A stretch of 64,000 nucleotides of DNA, taken from the NCBI GenBank assembly GCA_049115695.1, contig JAGDZR010000018.1:124001-188000 (forward strand). The letters run 5' to 3'. This document shows, in pieces, positions 35,780 to 44,833 of this stretch (the stretch's first letter is position 1; every line of letters starts with the position of its first letter). The stretch is from JAGDZR01 sp049115695. Lineage in GTDB: Bacteria; Bacteroidota; Bacteroidia; Cytophagales; Cyclobacteriaceae. Under the pieces are notes generated by a model. The model was given only the letters and a program-made list of their open reading frames with translations. It did no database searches and was not told the DNA's origin. Made by a program: the position numbers and the translations under genes.

Positions 35780-37201
35780 CTATTCTGATAAAAGAGACTT
35801 TGAAAATGACAATAATTTGTGCTCCTCAAAGGCACCCGCAACGAACTGCATTCCGATAGGCATGTCTGATTGATCTTTTCCAAAAGGTAATGAAATGGCC
35901 GTGACGCCTGCCACAGAGGCCTGGACGGTGAAAAGATCAGCCAAATACATTTGTATTGGATCAGCTGTTTTTGCTCCTATTTCAAAAGCAGTAGTAGGTG
36001 CGGTCGGCATTAGGATGAAATCATGGTCCTTTAAAATGTTTTCCGTAAAATCCTTAATCACCCGTCTTACTTTTTGTGCCTTCGTGTAGAACGCATCATG
36101 ATAGCTTGCAGAGAGCACGAACGTGCCAAGAATAATTCGGTGCAACACCTCATTACCAAACCCAATGGTTTTGGACTTCTTGTACATGTCTTCCAAGCCA
36201 GCTGGTTCAGGATAACGATAGCCATACCTCACGCCATCATATCGAGATAAATTCGCACTTGCTTCAGCAGAGGTGAGAATGTAGTAAGTAGGAAGTAGAA
36301 AATCTAAATATGGAAAATGGACTTTGTCAATGGTGTGCCCTTCAGCCTCCAGTTTGTCTGCCATATCCTTCATGGCATTTTTAATAGCTGGATCGAGACC
36401 TTCAGCCTCCGCTATTTCTTCGAAGTATGCGATGCGGTATTTCTGTCCTACAATCGGAGTTGTATATTGATCAACAGGTTGATAACTGCTTGTACTGTCC
36501 ATTTCGTCTTGACCAGACATTATTTCCATGGCCAGCGCTGTATCATATACGCTTTTTGAGATTACGCCTACACAGTCAAAAGAACTTGCATAGGCTGTTA
36601 CACCGTATCTGGAAATTCTCGAATAGGTGGGCTTGATGCCTACCAGTCCGGTAAATGCAGCAGGCTGTCTGATTGAGCCGCCAGTGTCTGTGCCAATAGA
36701 AATCTGACACATGTCAGCCTGTACAGCCACAGCACTACCACCAGAAGATCCTCCCGGGACCTTATTCGTGTCAGCCGCATTTCTTGCAGGTCCGAATGCC
36801 GAGTTCTCATTAGATGAACCCATCGCAAATTCATCACAGTTTTGACGCCCAATGATAATGGCATCTTCGTCTATTAGCCTTTGAACTGAAGTTGCGGTGA
36901 TTTGACTTTCGAACCCTTCGAGGATTTTGCTACTGGCAGTCATTCCATGCCCTTGATAGCAGAAGAGATCCTTAATCCCCACAACCATGCCCGCTAATCT
37001 GCCTGCATTGCCATCTTGCAACTTGGTATCGATTTCTTCAGCCTTGGCTAAAGCGCTTTCGGTAAAAACTTCAAGAAAGGCATTGAGTTTTGGGTTGAGC
37101 TTTTCTATCCGGTCCAGATAGTACTGAACCAGCTCCACACAGGTAATCTTACCCTCAGACAGATCCGCTCTAATCTGCTGATGAGAAGAGTAGTTAATCA
37201 A
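35780..37201 (-). CDS. gatA: Asp/Glu-tRNA amidotransferase subunit A
   Basis: Amidase subunit that hydrolyses glutamine to supply ammonia for the GatCAB transamidation. The Ser-cisSer-Lys triad is visible: Lys77 in VGIKDLF, Ser152 in PGGSSGGS and Ser176 in DTGGSIRQP. Length 473 is normal. It starts with a TTG that shares bases with the tatA stop (TTGA). gatC is on the other strand at 7.3 kb. gatB is not in the window. Confidence 0.96.
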   Translation of the reverse strand: MINYSSHQQIRADLSEGKITCVELVQYYLDRIEKLNPKLNAFLEVFTESALAKAEEIDTKLQDGNAGRLAGMVVGIKDLFCYQGHGMTASSKILEGFESQITATSVQRLIDEDAIIIGRQNCDEFAMGSSNENSAFGPARNAADTNKVPGGSSGGSAVAVQADMCQISIGTDTGGSIRQPAAFTGLVGIKPTYSRISRYGVTAYASSFDCVGVISKSVYDTALAMEIMSGQDEMDSTSSYQPVDQYTTPIVGQKYRIAYFEEIAEAEGLDPAIKNAMKDMADKLEAEGHTIDKVHFPYLDFLLPTYYILTSAEASANLSRYDGVRYGYRYPEPAGLEDMYKKSKTIGFGNEVLHRIILGTFVLSASYHDAFYTKAQKVRRVIKDFTENILKDHDFILMPTAPTTAFEIGAKTADPIQMYLADLFTVQASVAGVTAISLPFGKDQSDMPIGMQFVAGAFEEHKLLSFSKSLLSE

Positions 37202-37410
37202 TTATTGGTAGGTTTCTCCTCTGTAGCTTTTCCGCCCTCTTCGATTTCCTGTTTGATTTCTTTGGTGGCATCCTTAAACTCACGGATCCCTTTGCCCATT
37301 CCTCTTGCGATTTCTGGAATTTTCTTAGCTCCAAAAAAGATCACAACAAAAAGGACGATTACCACCCATTCCATACCTCCAGGCCATCCAAATGCTAAAA
37401 CAGTATTCAT
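37198..37410 (-). CDS. tatA: Twin-arginine translocase subunit TatA/E
   Basis: Pore-forming subunit of the Tat export system. Seventy residues: a single N-terminal helix (EWVVIVLFVVIFFGAKKIPEI), the FGxKKxPE hinge motif, then an amphipathic helix and a charged tail. tatC is not nearby. NosZ of this genome has a Sec-type rather than a Tat signal, so there is no sign of a link to it. The gene is directly upstream of gatA. Confidence 0.94.
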   Translation of the reverse strand: MNTVLAFGWPGGMEWVVIVLFVVIFFGAKKIPEIARGMGKGIREFKDATKEIKQEIEEGGKATEEKPTNN

Positions 37411-37469
37411 ATTTATTAACTTAATTCCTAACTAATATTCAAAGATAGCGATAAACCAACTAGAAATGA

Positions 37470-38669
37470 TCAGTTGATCAGCCACTTTTCAGGGTCGAGC
37501 TTTTGAGTGTCTTTCCAGACTTCAAAGTGAACCTCTGAAATGCCGTCAGCGTTGGTGTGGACCTTTCCAATCACTTCTGACGATCGCAAAATTTGACCCT
37601 TTTTTACATTCACCTCCTTTAGTTTGGAGTATACGGTTAAGTAATTACCGTGTTTAACTATAACGACATTGTTGTATCCTGGTAAAAATGCTTTGATTTT
37701 GACCTCTCCATCAAATACAGAGTGAACATCTTGATTTTCATTGGTTTGTATGTCAATGCCATTGCTTTCAATGAATATGTTTTTAAGTACAGGATGCGAT
37801 TGCCGGCCAAATTTTGTGGTGATAAAGCCAGTAGTTACCGGCCATTGTAGATTGTCTTTTTTGGCTTCAAAACGTTCAGTCAGGATGGCGGCATCTTCCA
37901 AGGCCAAAGAGGACATGGACTTGTTTTTCTCCATTTCTGCTTTGATTAGATCGGCAATCAACCTATCCAATCTTTCAATGGATTTTTTCCGATTGGCCAT
38001 TTCGGTTCGTATTTCTTTCTCCTTTTTGCCGAGCGCTAGGATGACTCTATCTTTTTCCTTCTTGAGCGCCAGTAATTTCTTATTCTCTCTCAATTGCTGA
38101 GTAAGAAGCGTCTTTTGTTCCTCTCGCTTGATTTCTACATCGCTTCTTTGCAGATTCAACTGCTTGGTTACTTCAACGATTTGGTCGGCTTGAAGCTTCC
38201 GGGCCTCAGTGTATTGTTCGAGGTACTTGAGTCGCATGAAAAGTTGATTGAACGTTTTTGCTGAGAAGAGATAGGTGAGCATGCTGAATCCATGATTGGC
38301 TTTATATGACTGGTAGATCATACTGGCATATTCTTCTTTCAGTGTCAGGAGGTCAGCCTCCAGGGCATTGGAGACTATGGATAGATCATTGATTTCTCCA
38401 TTGAGCAAAACGATCTGTTCATTGATGGAGGAGATAAGAGATTCACGCGCAAAAATTTGTTGATTGAGGGCTGTTAATTGCCCGACAGTTACTTTTTTTT
38501 CCGATTTAGTTTCGGATAATATTTTCTCCGCTTCTGCAATTTTTCTGAGGTTCTCCCTTTTCTCAGCCTCTAATTGTTCTTTGGTTTTCTGACCATGAGC
38601 CAAAACGCCACAAGATAGTAGCAGTACCAGTAAGAAAAATCTAGTAAGATTTATACTTCTCAGGAACAT
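37470..38669 (-). CDS. envC: EnvC-like murein hydrolase activator with degenerate LytM domain
   Basis: A secreted coiled-coil protein with a C-terminal M23/LytM-like domain; such proteins activate amidases that split the septum. I start it at the ATG at 38669, which gives a proper signal peptide ending near HGQ. Residues about 25-250 are coiled coil. The LytM domain begins near GFITTKFGRQSHPVL. The usual first metal motif HxxxD is replaced by ESNGID, the YaHl His by YSKL, and HxH by EVH, so it is unlikely to be a hydrolase itself, as in E. coli EnvC. It overlaps the DUF4292 gene by 29 bases. Confidence 0.88.
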   Translation of the reverse strand: MFLRSINLTRFFLLVLLLSCGVLAHGQKTKEQLEAEKRENLRKIAEAEKILSETKSEKKVTVGQLTALNQQIFARESLISSINEQIVLLNGEINDLSIVSNALEADLLTLKEEYASMIYQSYKANHGFSMLTYLFSAKTFNQLFMRLKYLEQYTEARKLQADQIVEVTKQLNLQRSDVEIKREEQKTLLTQQLRENKKLLALKKEKDRVILALGKKEKEIRTEMANRKKSIERLDRLIADLIKAEMEKNKSMSSLALEDAAILTERFEAKKDNLQWPVTTGFITTKFGRQSHPVLKNIFIESNGIDIQTNENQDVHSVFDGEVKIKAFLPGYNNVVIVKHGNYLTVYSKLKEVNVKKGQILRSSEVIGKVHTNADGISEVHFEVWKDTQKLDPEKWLIN

Positions 38670-39381
38670 TGAAAGGTAGCTTAGGCTGCTCGTCAAGTAA
38701 TTGTGCTTTATTGTATCCGATACTGATTTGGGTAGTTTGCTTATCTTTTTCAACGTATTCTACGATCGCACTGATGGTATGAGGCAGTATGCCCTCCTCC
38801 TCATTCAGCTTCTTAAAATTGCTGTAATTTACTGAAATCGAATTTTTTGATGCTACATCAGATACATCCAGGTGTTCGAGCTTTTTAGACTCGCCCCCTA
38901 TAAAATTTGTCACTTCGAAATTTTCTTGAATTTGACTGAATCTGACCCCATCTCCATCTTCTATCAATTCACTCCTTTTAAATGGGTAGGCCAGATTGCC
39001 AACAATCAATGATTCAATGATTTTGTAATTGACTGGAAAGTCATAAATGTTGCTAAGTTCACGATAGCTCGTGAATAAATATTTGTTGTTGATCCGGTCG
39101 AGAAAGAAGACTGAGTCTGTTGTAATAAGGATTCTGGCAACTTCTACTCCCAATCCAGGTGAAACCGAAACCCAGATGGCGCTATCCTGAGCAACTCGGA
39201 TCTGTGCTGTGCCAGCTAGATCTCTTGCTCCATCATCAAATCTGATTTTCGCTCTTGCAGACAGGTATTTGAAATCAAAGTCTTCAATGACCGTATCACT
39301 GTTGAACATTCCTCCAAACTTGCGCGAACAACCTACGGCGATGAGCCCTATTCCAATCAGTATCAAAATTGATCTATTCAT
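38641..39381 (-). CDS. DUF4292-family lipoprotein
   Basis: From the ATG at 39381 it has lipobox AVGC (Cys18) and a DUF4292 region over the rest of its 246 residues. The domain resembles lipoprotein carriers of the LolA/LolB type in general layout (an antiparallel half-barrel), but that is my inference. It sits between the TPR gene (eight-base overlap) and envC, consistent with an envelope role. Confidence 0.82.
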   Translation of the reverse strand: MNRSILILIGIGLIAVGCSRKFGGMFNSDTVIEDFDFKYLSARAKIRFDDGARDLAGTAQIRVAQDSAIWVSVSPGLGVEVARILITTDSVFFLDRINNKYLFTSYRELSNIYDFPVNYKIIESLIVGNLAYPFKRSELIEDGDGVRFSQIQENFEVTNFIGGESKKLEHLDVSDVASKNSISVNYSNFKKLNEEEGILPHTISAIVEYVEKDKQTTQISIGYNKAQLLDEQPKLPFNVPEKYKSY

Positions 39382-41113
39382 AAAAGGTTCGATCTTCAAT
39401 TTTTTTATCAATTAGGTCAGAAGTTCCTCCAACTTCCTTTGCTTCCTTCCACTTTTCAACAGCTTCATCCGTTTTATCAAGTTTAAACAATACGTCACCA
39501 AGGTGCTCAATTATGGTTCCATCAGGCTCTAAGTCGGCCGCTTTCTCTAAATACTTTTTAGCTTTTTCGTATTCACCCATTTTGAAAAGCACCCAGCCGT
39601 GCGTGTCAAGATAGGTAGGATTATCTGGATATTTGGTAGCTAGTTGAGAAGACATTTTCAGCGCACGGTCTAGTCGTTCCCCTCTTAGCGACAAAAAGTA
39701 GCTATAATTGTTTAGTACGTGATCATTGGACGGATCGCTGACCAGTGCAGATTCGTATGATTCATCCGACTTGACGTAATCCTTGAGGCTGTTGTAGGCA
39801 TCTCCCAGTTGAGCAAAAATCAATCCTTTGACATAGGGGTCAGCTGCCACCTTTTTTCCTTGCTCAAGCACTCGAACTGACTTTTTATGTTCGTTTTCGA
39901 TGTAAAGAGAAACTCCGGAGTAGAAGTAAAAAACTGCCTGATTAGGAAACATCACCATCGCTTCATCACAATAGTGCATTACACTATCATAATTTGATTC
40001 TTCAAATTCCATTGCAACGATTTGTTGCCATACCGCAAATTCACCAGGACCAATTGTGACCGCCTTTTTGAAGTAGCTCAGTGCCTCCTCCTTTTTTTCG
40101 AGAAAATTCAGCACATCACCCACAAATGCCTGTGCCTGATATTCGTCAGGATGGTTCACTGCCAGCGCTAATGCGACATTGCGCAACGATTGTTTCATTT
40201 CATCAGAATTGGCCTTGGTCATCAGACTGTTAATCAATTGCATTTTTGATATCAAAGGCACTGAACTTGCATTGATACCCACTTCTAGAAGCAGCAGGGC
40301 ATCTGCTATTCTGTTTTCCTTTATGGCAATATCCGCTAAGAGCAATTCTACATTGGATTCATCTGGAAATGCTTGCTTGACATCATTTAACCTTTCAGTG
40401 GCTTCAGTGAATTTATTGTTGGCAATAAGGATGGTTGCAAATTCAAGTTGAAATTTAGATTCATCCGGGTTGGCTTCAATGATCCTATCCCAATCTGCAA
40501 TGAGTGATTCAAGGTCATTTTGTCTTAAATATATTTTTTGCTTTTCCCTAACAATCTCAGGTGACAATCCGTAATGTGCTTCGGCCTTTTCATATGCATC
40601 AAGTGCCATGTCAAGTTTGCCTTGATAGGTGTAGATAGCTGCAAGCTCGTAGTAGATATGGTGATTTTCTGGTAATTCTTCCAGGAGTGTTTCGAAAGTA
40701 GCTGCCGCCTCCTCAAGTTGATTAATGGCCTTATGTATTTCTGCTTTGAAGAAATAGAAATACTTGTTTTTCTTATCGAGCTCAATAGCCTTGTCGATAA
40801 AAAATAACCCCATTTCGTTCCCACCTTTTTTAACTGTGACTTCAGCCAGTTTGAAATAGATGGTAGGGTTGGTTGGATTCAGCGTTTGAGCAACTTCCAG
40901 TAGTTCATATGCCTTGTCATAGTCCTCCAGCAAAATGTGTTTTTCAGCTTCAATGAAAGTAGCTTCAATTTTCAATTCATCTTGTCGGGTGAGTGGAAGT
41001 TGAGGGGGATCATTCTTTTTTGACTTTTTCCGCTGTGCAGTGGCATCTGGAACAACAAGTATGGCAATCAGAAAGATTACAAATGAAAATACAAATGGAG
41101 ATGGATTGCGCAT
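39374..41113 (-). CDS. Secreted TPR-repeat protein
   Basis: An exported 579-residue protein with about a dozen tetratricopeptide repeats (for example around EKHILLEDYDKAYELLEVAQTL, written in part here, and KKYLEKAADLEPDGTI near the end). The signal peptide ends at TAQR. I take the ATG at 41113; upstream sequence reads no membrane signal. It heads a run DUF4292-envC-tatA-gatA. TPR proteins act as scaffolds, so it may assemble an envelope complex with its neighbours, but no direct evidence is seen. Confidence 0.84.
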   Translation of the reverse strand: MRNPSPFVFSFVIFLIAILVVPDATAQRKKSKKNDPPQLPLTRQDELKIEATFIEAEKHILLEDYDKAYELLEVAQTLNPTNPTIYFKLAEVTVKKGGNEMGLFFIDKAIELDKKNKYFYFFKAEIHKAINQLEEAAATFETLLEELPENHHIYYELAAIYTYQGKLDMALDAYEKAEAHYGLSPEIVREKQKIYLRQNDLESLIADWDRIIEANPDESKFQLEFATILIANNKFTEATERLNDVKQAFPDESNVELLLADIAIKENRIADALLLLEVGINASSVPLISKMQLINSLMTKANSDEMKQSLRNVALALAVNHPDEYQAQAFVGDVLNFLEKKEEALSYFKKAVTIGPGEFAVWQQIVAMEFEESNYDSVMHYCDEAMVMFPNQAVFYFYSGVSLYIENEHKKSVRVLEQGKKVAADPYVKGLIFAQLGDAYNSLKDYVKSDESYESALVSDPSNDHVLNNYSYFLSLRGERLDRALKMSSQLATKYPDNPTYLDTHGWVLFKMGEYEKAKKYLEKAADLEPDGTIIEHLGDVLFKLDKTDEAVEKWKEAKEVGGTSDLIDKKIEDRTFYE

Positions 41114-41203
41114 CAACGGTTTTTTAAAATGCTCTTTTCCTTCAACGTGGAAGTGACAGATGTGTTGGATCAAAATCCGATTAATAAAGACGACAAAACT
41201 AAT

Positions 41204-42664
41204 TTATATTTTTTGACTTGCGATATGCCGTTTCTCAATAAAGAAGGCAATAGTTAGGAAAGAGATGATACAAATACTTCCGGTTAGATAACGGAAGAGC
41301 ATGGTTTCCTGATAGTTGATCAGTAGGGTTGACGCACCTGATAACAGCAGATAAAAGATTGCAGAAATCCAATAATAGGGGATAGGATAGTGTTTGCGGC
41401 CCCATACTGCACTCATTATCACCATCAATGAAAATGTGATAAAACTGGCCCAGGCACTTCCTGAATATCCCAAGTGAGGGATCAATTGGAAGTTTAGGAC
41501 TACCGTGAATATGGCTCCAACAATACTAATGGCGGCACCATATTTAGTATTGTCTGTCAACTTATACCAGGCTGATAGATTATAGAAAATGCCCATCATT
41601 AAACCACTGCCAAGCAAAATGGGTACAATTTCTAATCCTTCATGATATGCCTTCTGCTGTAAGAAGAAGTTGGCAAGTTCGGGGACCATCATTGTGATGC
41701 CGATCCATGCCATGCCACCGATTATAATGAAACCATTCATGACCAGTGCCAGGGCTTCTTTGGAATTTTTATTCTCGGCTTGATTGAAAAAGAAAGGTTC
41801 AAAAGCATATTTGAATGCCTGAATGGCCAGCGTCATGAAAATCGTGAGTTTGTAGCAAGCGCCAAAAATCCCTAATATCTCATCGTTTGAATGATCAGGG
41901 TAGAAGGTCTCGGGTAGAATATGCTTCAATGCAAGTCTGGAAAACATTTCATTGGTTATTCCGGCAAACCCTAAAATCACCAACGGTCCCGCGTATTTCA
42001 ATATTTTGACGAAGCGGCTTTTACTGAGTTGGAGCGTGACGCTTGTGAAATCCTTGACAAAGAATAATATATAGAGTCCGTTGGCAAGAAGGTTGGCGAG
42101 GAATACATAGCCAACACCAAGCTCCGGATTGTACAATGCCTGATTGACCGTTGGTAGTAGCCAGAGAAAGAAGACGTTGAGACTTACATTGATCATGATA
42201 TTCACGACCTTTAGCGTTGCAAACCTTAATCCCCTGTTCTGTAATCTGAGTTTTGCAAAAGGCAGGGCTACTAAAGCATCAATACTGATGATGCCAAGGA
42301 CCCACCTGATAATGTGACCATCATTCGGGTAACCTAGGCTTACAGCGATTTGATCGGCTCCAAGAAATAAGGGGATTCCAATGCCAACAATGATGATGGC
42401 AATAATCCAAAAGCAAGTGCTAAAAAAACTGGAACTACTCTGTGGATCTCGAGATGCAAACCGAAAAAAGGTGGTTTCCATTCCGAATGTAAAAAGAACA
42501 TTAAAAAACGCTATGTAGGCGTAGATTTCTGTGAGAATTCCGTAATCGTGAGTGCCGAAAATATAGGTGTGAAATGGCACCAATGCATAATTAAGCATTC
42601 GGCCTAAAATGCTACTTAGGCCATAAATGGCCGTATGCCCAATAAGTTTCTTTAATGCGTTCAA
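41204..42664 (-). CDS. Polysaccharide flippase-like membrane protein (Wzx/MurJ superfamily)
   Basis: About 485 residues with 12 to 14 transmembrane helices, the MOP superfamily pattern. The N-terminal segment (KKLIGHTAIYGLSSILGRML) is typical of polysaccharide biosynthesis proteins in this phylum. It would move a lipid-linked sugar across the inner membrane. The start is a TTG at 42664, just after the hydratase stop; a longer frame would overlap the hydratase by about 90 bases. No glycosyltransferase genes flank it, so the sugar cannot be named. Confidence 0.84.
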   Translation of the reverse strand: MNALKKLIGHTAIYGLSSILGRMLNYALVPFHTYIFGTHDYGILTEIYAYIAFFNVLFTFGMETTFFRFASRDPQSSSSFFSTCFWIIAIIIVGIGIPLFLGADQIAVSLGYPNDGHIIRWVLGIISIDALVALPFAKLRLQNRGLRFATLKVVNIMINVSLNVFFLWLLPTVNQALYNPELGVGYVFLANLLANGLYILFFVKDFTSVTLQLSKSRFVKILKYAGPLVILGFAGITNEMFSRLALKHILPETFYPDHSNDEILGIFGACYKLTIFMTLAIQAFKYAFEPFFFNQAENKNSKEALALVMNGFIIIGGMAWIGITMMVPELANFFLQQKAYHEGLEIVPILLGSGLMMGIFYNLSAWYKLTDNTKYGAAISIVGAIFTVVLNFQLIPHLGYSGSAWASFITFSLMVIMSAVWGRKHYPIPYYWISAIFYLLLSGASTLLINYQETMLFRYLTGSICIISFLTIAFFIEKRHIASQKI

Positions 42665-42668
42665 ATAG

Positions 42669-43454
42669 TTATTCGCCGGTGAACTTTGGAGCTCGTTTTT
42701 CGATGAAAGCTTGGGCGCCTTCCTTAAAATCTTTGGTACCGCAACAAGCCGCAAAACCATTGGCTTCTACCTGAAAACCATTAACACCAGTTTGATCAAC
42801 AGCATTGATGGAGTCGATTACAAAGCTGATGGCTACTGGCGCTTTTGTAGCTATTTTCCGAAGGATTTCGGTTGCTTTATCTATTGCTGATTGCTTGTCC
42901 TGACAAACGTGATTGACAAGCCCCCATGACAAAGCAGTTTCAGCATCAATCATGTCCCCGGTCATGCTGTACTCCATTGATCTGCCCTTGCCAATCAATC
43001 GTGTCAATCGCTGCGTTCCTCCATAACCGGGGAGTATACCCAGGTTAACTTCAGGTTGACCAAATTTGGCGGAAGTGGTTGCTATCCTCATGTGGCAGGC
43101 CATGGCAAGCTCACAACCTCCTCCTAATGCATATCCGGATACTACCGCGATAACCGGTTTTTGAGCATCTTCAATCAGTTGAAATATTTCCTGACCTTCT
43201 TCCGAAAATTTCCTTGCGTTGACTTCATTCAATTCCTGGAATTCTGTGATATCAGCTCCTGCCACGAAGGCTTTTTCTCCTGCTCCAGTTAATAAAACGC
43301 CTGAAATATCGTTCCGATCATACGATGTTTCAAAAGCAAGCTTGAGTTCTTGCAAAGTGTCAAGACTAAGGGCATTTAATTTTTTTTCGCGATTGATCGT
43401 GATAGTCAAAAGCCCATCAGATTCGCTCAATTGTAGGTTCCGAAAATTAGACAT
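42669..43454 (-). CDS. Enoyl-CoA hydratase/isomerase
   Basis: Crotonase-family enzyme of fatty acid or amino acid catabolism. The oxyanion-hole motifs are visible: AGADITEF near residue 66 and GGGCELAMACHMRIAT near 108-123, then the QPEVNLGILPGYGGTQRL signature with the likely catalytic Glu. Length 261 is typical. Which acyl-CoA it uses is unclear. The flippase gene follows at once. Confidence 0.9.
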   Translation of the reverse strand: MSNFRNLQLSESDGLLTITINREKKLNALSLDTLQELKLAFETSYDRNDISGVLLTGAGEKAFVAGADITEFQELNEVNARKFSEEGQEIFQLIEDAQKPVIAVVSGYALGGGCELAMACHMRIATTSAKFGQPEVNLGILPGYGGTQRLTRLIGKGRSMEYSMTGDMIDAETALSWGLVNHVCQDKQSAIDKATEILRKIATKAPVAISFVIDSINAVDQTGVNGFQVEANGFAACCGTKDFKEGAQAFIEKRAPKFTGE

Positions 43455-43524
43455 GCAGTCAATGGATATTTCAAGATGAAAATTACCACGAATTCACCAG
43501 AATAATCTGATGATACTGAATAAA

Positions 43525-44493
43525 TCAATCCGCAGATTCAGGTTGATAGGCATTAAGCCTTTCCGGCAATCTGGTAAGAATTAAATCTACTATTTTCTCT
43601 AAATCGAATTTGGGTTGCCATTGCCAATCATGCCTGGCACAAGTGTCGTCAATGCTGAAGGGCCAACTATCGGCAATTTTTTGCCTGTAGTCTGGTTGAT
43701 AATCAATTTCAAAAGAGGGAATAGCACGAGCAATTGATTCATAAATCATGGCGGGCGTAAAGCTGATGCCAGCTATATTGTAACTAGATCTAACAGTAAG
43801 ATTTGCCTCAGCAGCATCCATAAGATCGATTGTCGCCTTCACTGCATCTTCCATGTACATCATAGGGAGCATGGTATCGGCAGATAAAAAGCATTCAAAT
43901 TTTTCGTTTTTAAGTGCTTTCCAGAAAATGTCCACTGCATAATCCGTCGTGCCGCCTCCAGGTAAAGATTTATAGCCAATCAATCCGGGATATCTGACAC
44001 TTCGTACATCCACACCATACTTTTGATGATAGTACTCACACCATCTTTCCCCTGCCAGTTTGCTAATGCCATAAACCGTATTGGGATTCATGACAGTGAA
44101 TTGAGGAGTGTTCGATTTGGGTGAATCAGGACCAAAAACCGCAATCGAACTGGGCCAAAAGACTCGGTTGATTAATCCATCTTTTGCTAATTCTAATACA
44201 TTGAGGAGACTGGTCATATTCAGATCCCAGGCCATCACCGGTTTGGACTCACCAACGGCAGAAAGTATTGCGGCCAGATGGTAGACTTGTGTGATGCTAT
44301 TTGCTTCAATGATGGCTTTCATCGCTTCGCGATCCATAGCATCGAGCTGAACATACGGCTCCACTGCATTGATTTCCTCTTTCTTTCGAATATCAGATGC
44401 TATGACTGACGTATCGCCAAATTTATTTCTGAGAGCTGTTACCAGTTCTGTACCAAGCTGACCGTTTGCGCCGATCACCAGTATTTTTTCCAT
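43525..44493 (-). CDS. tdh: SDR-type L-threonine 3-dehydrogenase
   Basis: Oxidises L-threonine to 2-amino-3-ketobutyrate with NAD+. The 322-residue protein is an extended short-chain dehydrogenase with the Rossmann motif GANGQLG, the catalytic YGISK (Tyr and Lys) and an SSIAVFG segment. The wording of conserved segments (for example FWPSSIAVFGPDSP and RYPGLIGYKSLPGGGTTDYA) fits the SDR-type threonine dehydrogenase branch of NDP-sugar epimerases, known from Flavobacterium. Kbl, which takes the next step, is encoded nearby on the other strand. A general NAD-dependent epimerase is the alternative name. Confidence 0.85.
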   Translation of the reverse strand: MEKILVIGANGQLGTELVTALRNKFGDTSVIASDIRKKEEINAVEPYVQLDAMDREAMKAIIEANSITQVYHLAAILSAVGESKPVMAWDLNMTSLLNVLELAKDGLINRVFWPSSIAVFGPDSPKSNTPQFTVMNPNTVYGISKLAGERWCEYYHQKYGVDVRSVRYPGLIGYKSLPGGGTTDYAVDIFWKALKNEKFECFLSADTMLPMMYMEDAVKATIDLMDAAEANLTVRSSYNIAGISFTPAMIYESIARAIPSFEIDYQPDYRQKIADSWPFSIDDTCARHDWQWQPKFDLEKIVDLILTRLPERLNAYQPESAD

Positions 44494-44568
44494 TGGGGTA
44501 GGGTTGAATAATGTTGCTGCAGTAAAATTACTGATACATCATTGGATAGTTAATACCATTTGTCATTT

Positions 44569-44576
44569 TACCTTTG
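44569..44576 (+). promoter_or_regulatory. TAnnTTTG -7 element for a likely leaderless transcript
   Basis: TACCTTTG matches the Bacteroidota -7 consensus. Five bases later comes the ATG at 44582, so the mRNA would begin at or just before the start codon. A TTG lies at 44542-44544, 24 bases upstream of the element, slightly longer than the ideal spacing for a -33 motif. Confidence 0.5.
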
Positions 44577-44581
44577 TCGAC

Positions 44582-44830
44582 ATGAGCGAATTTGATGAAT
44601 ATCTGATTGGAAAGAAAATTAACCCAACATCATTCAAGAAGAATGAGTCAGATCAATATGAATCATTTGCTCGAATATTTGACCAAATGCACCCTGATAG
44701 CTTTACCGCTCAGAAATTGTTTTTGATTAATAACATACGGTTAAGAAATCCTTATGAGGAGGAGTCAGTTATAGATCAAAAGGTCAAGCCAAAAGTTAAA
44801 CCGAAAATTGCACCCAGAATTAAAAAATAA
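44582..44830 (+). CDS. Small conserved-looking protein of unknown function
   Basis: An 82-residue protein beginning MSEFDEYLIGKKI, with a central helical region and a C-terminal tail of K-P-x-V/I/R repeats (KVKPKIAPRIKK), so the tail is very basic. No known domain is recognised. It starts at an ATG five bases after a TAnnTTTG element and ends three bases before kbl, so it is the first gene of a two-gene transcript with kbl. A nucleic-acid contact is possible from the tail alone. Confidence 0.7.
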   Translation: MSEFDEYLIGKKINPTSFKKNESDQYESFARIFDQMHPDSFTAQKLFLINNIRLRNPYEEESVIDQKVKPKVKPKIAPRIKK

Positions 44831-44833
44831 ACA

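Noticed and set aside
44504..44581. Upstream TTG start for the small gene before kbl
   Set aside because: It would place coding sequence across the TAnnTTTG promoter; the ATG at 44582 fits better.
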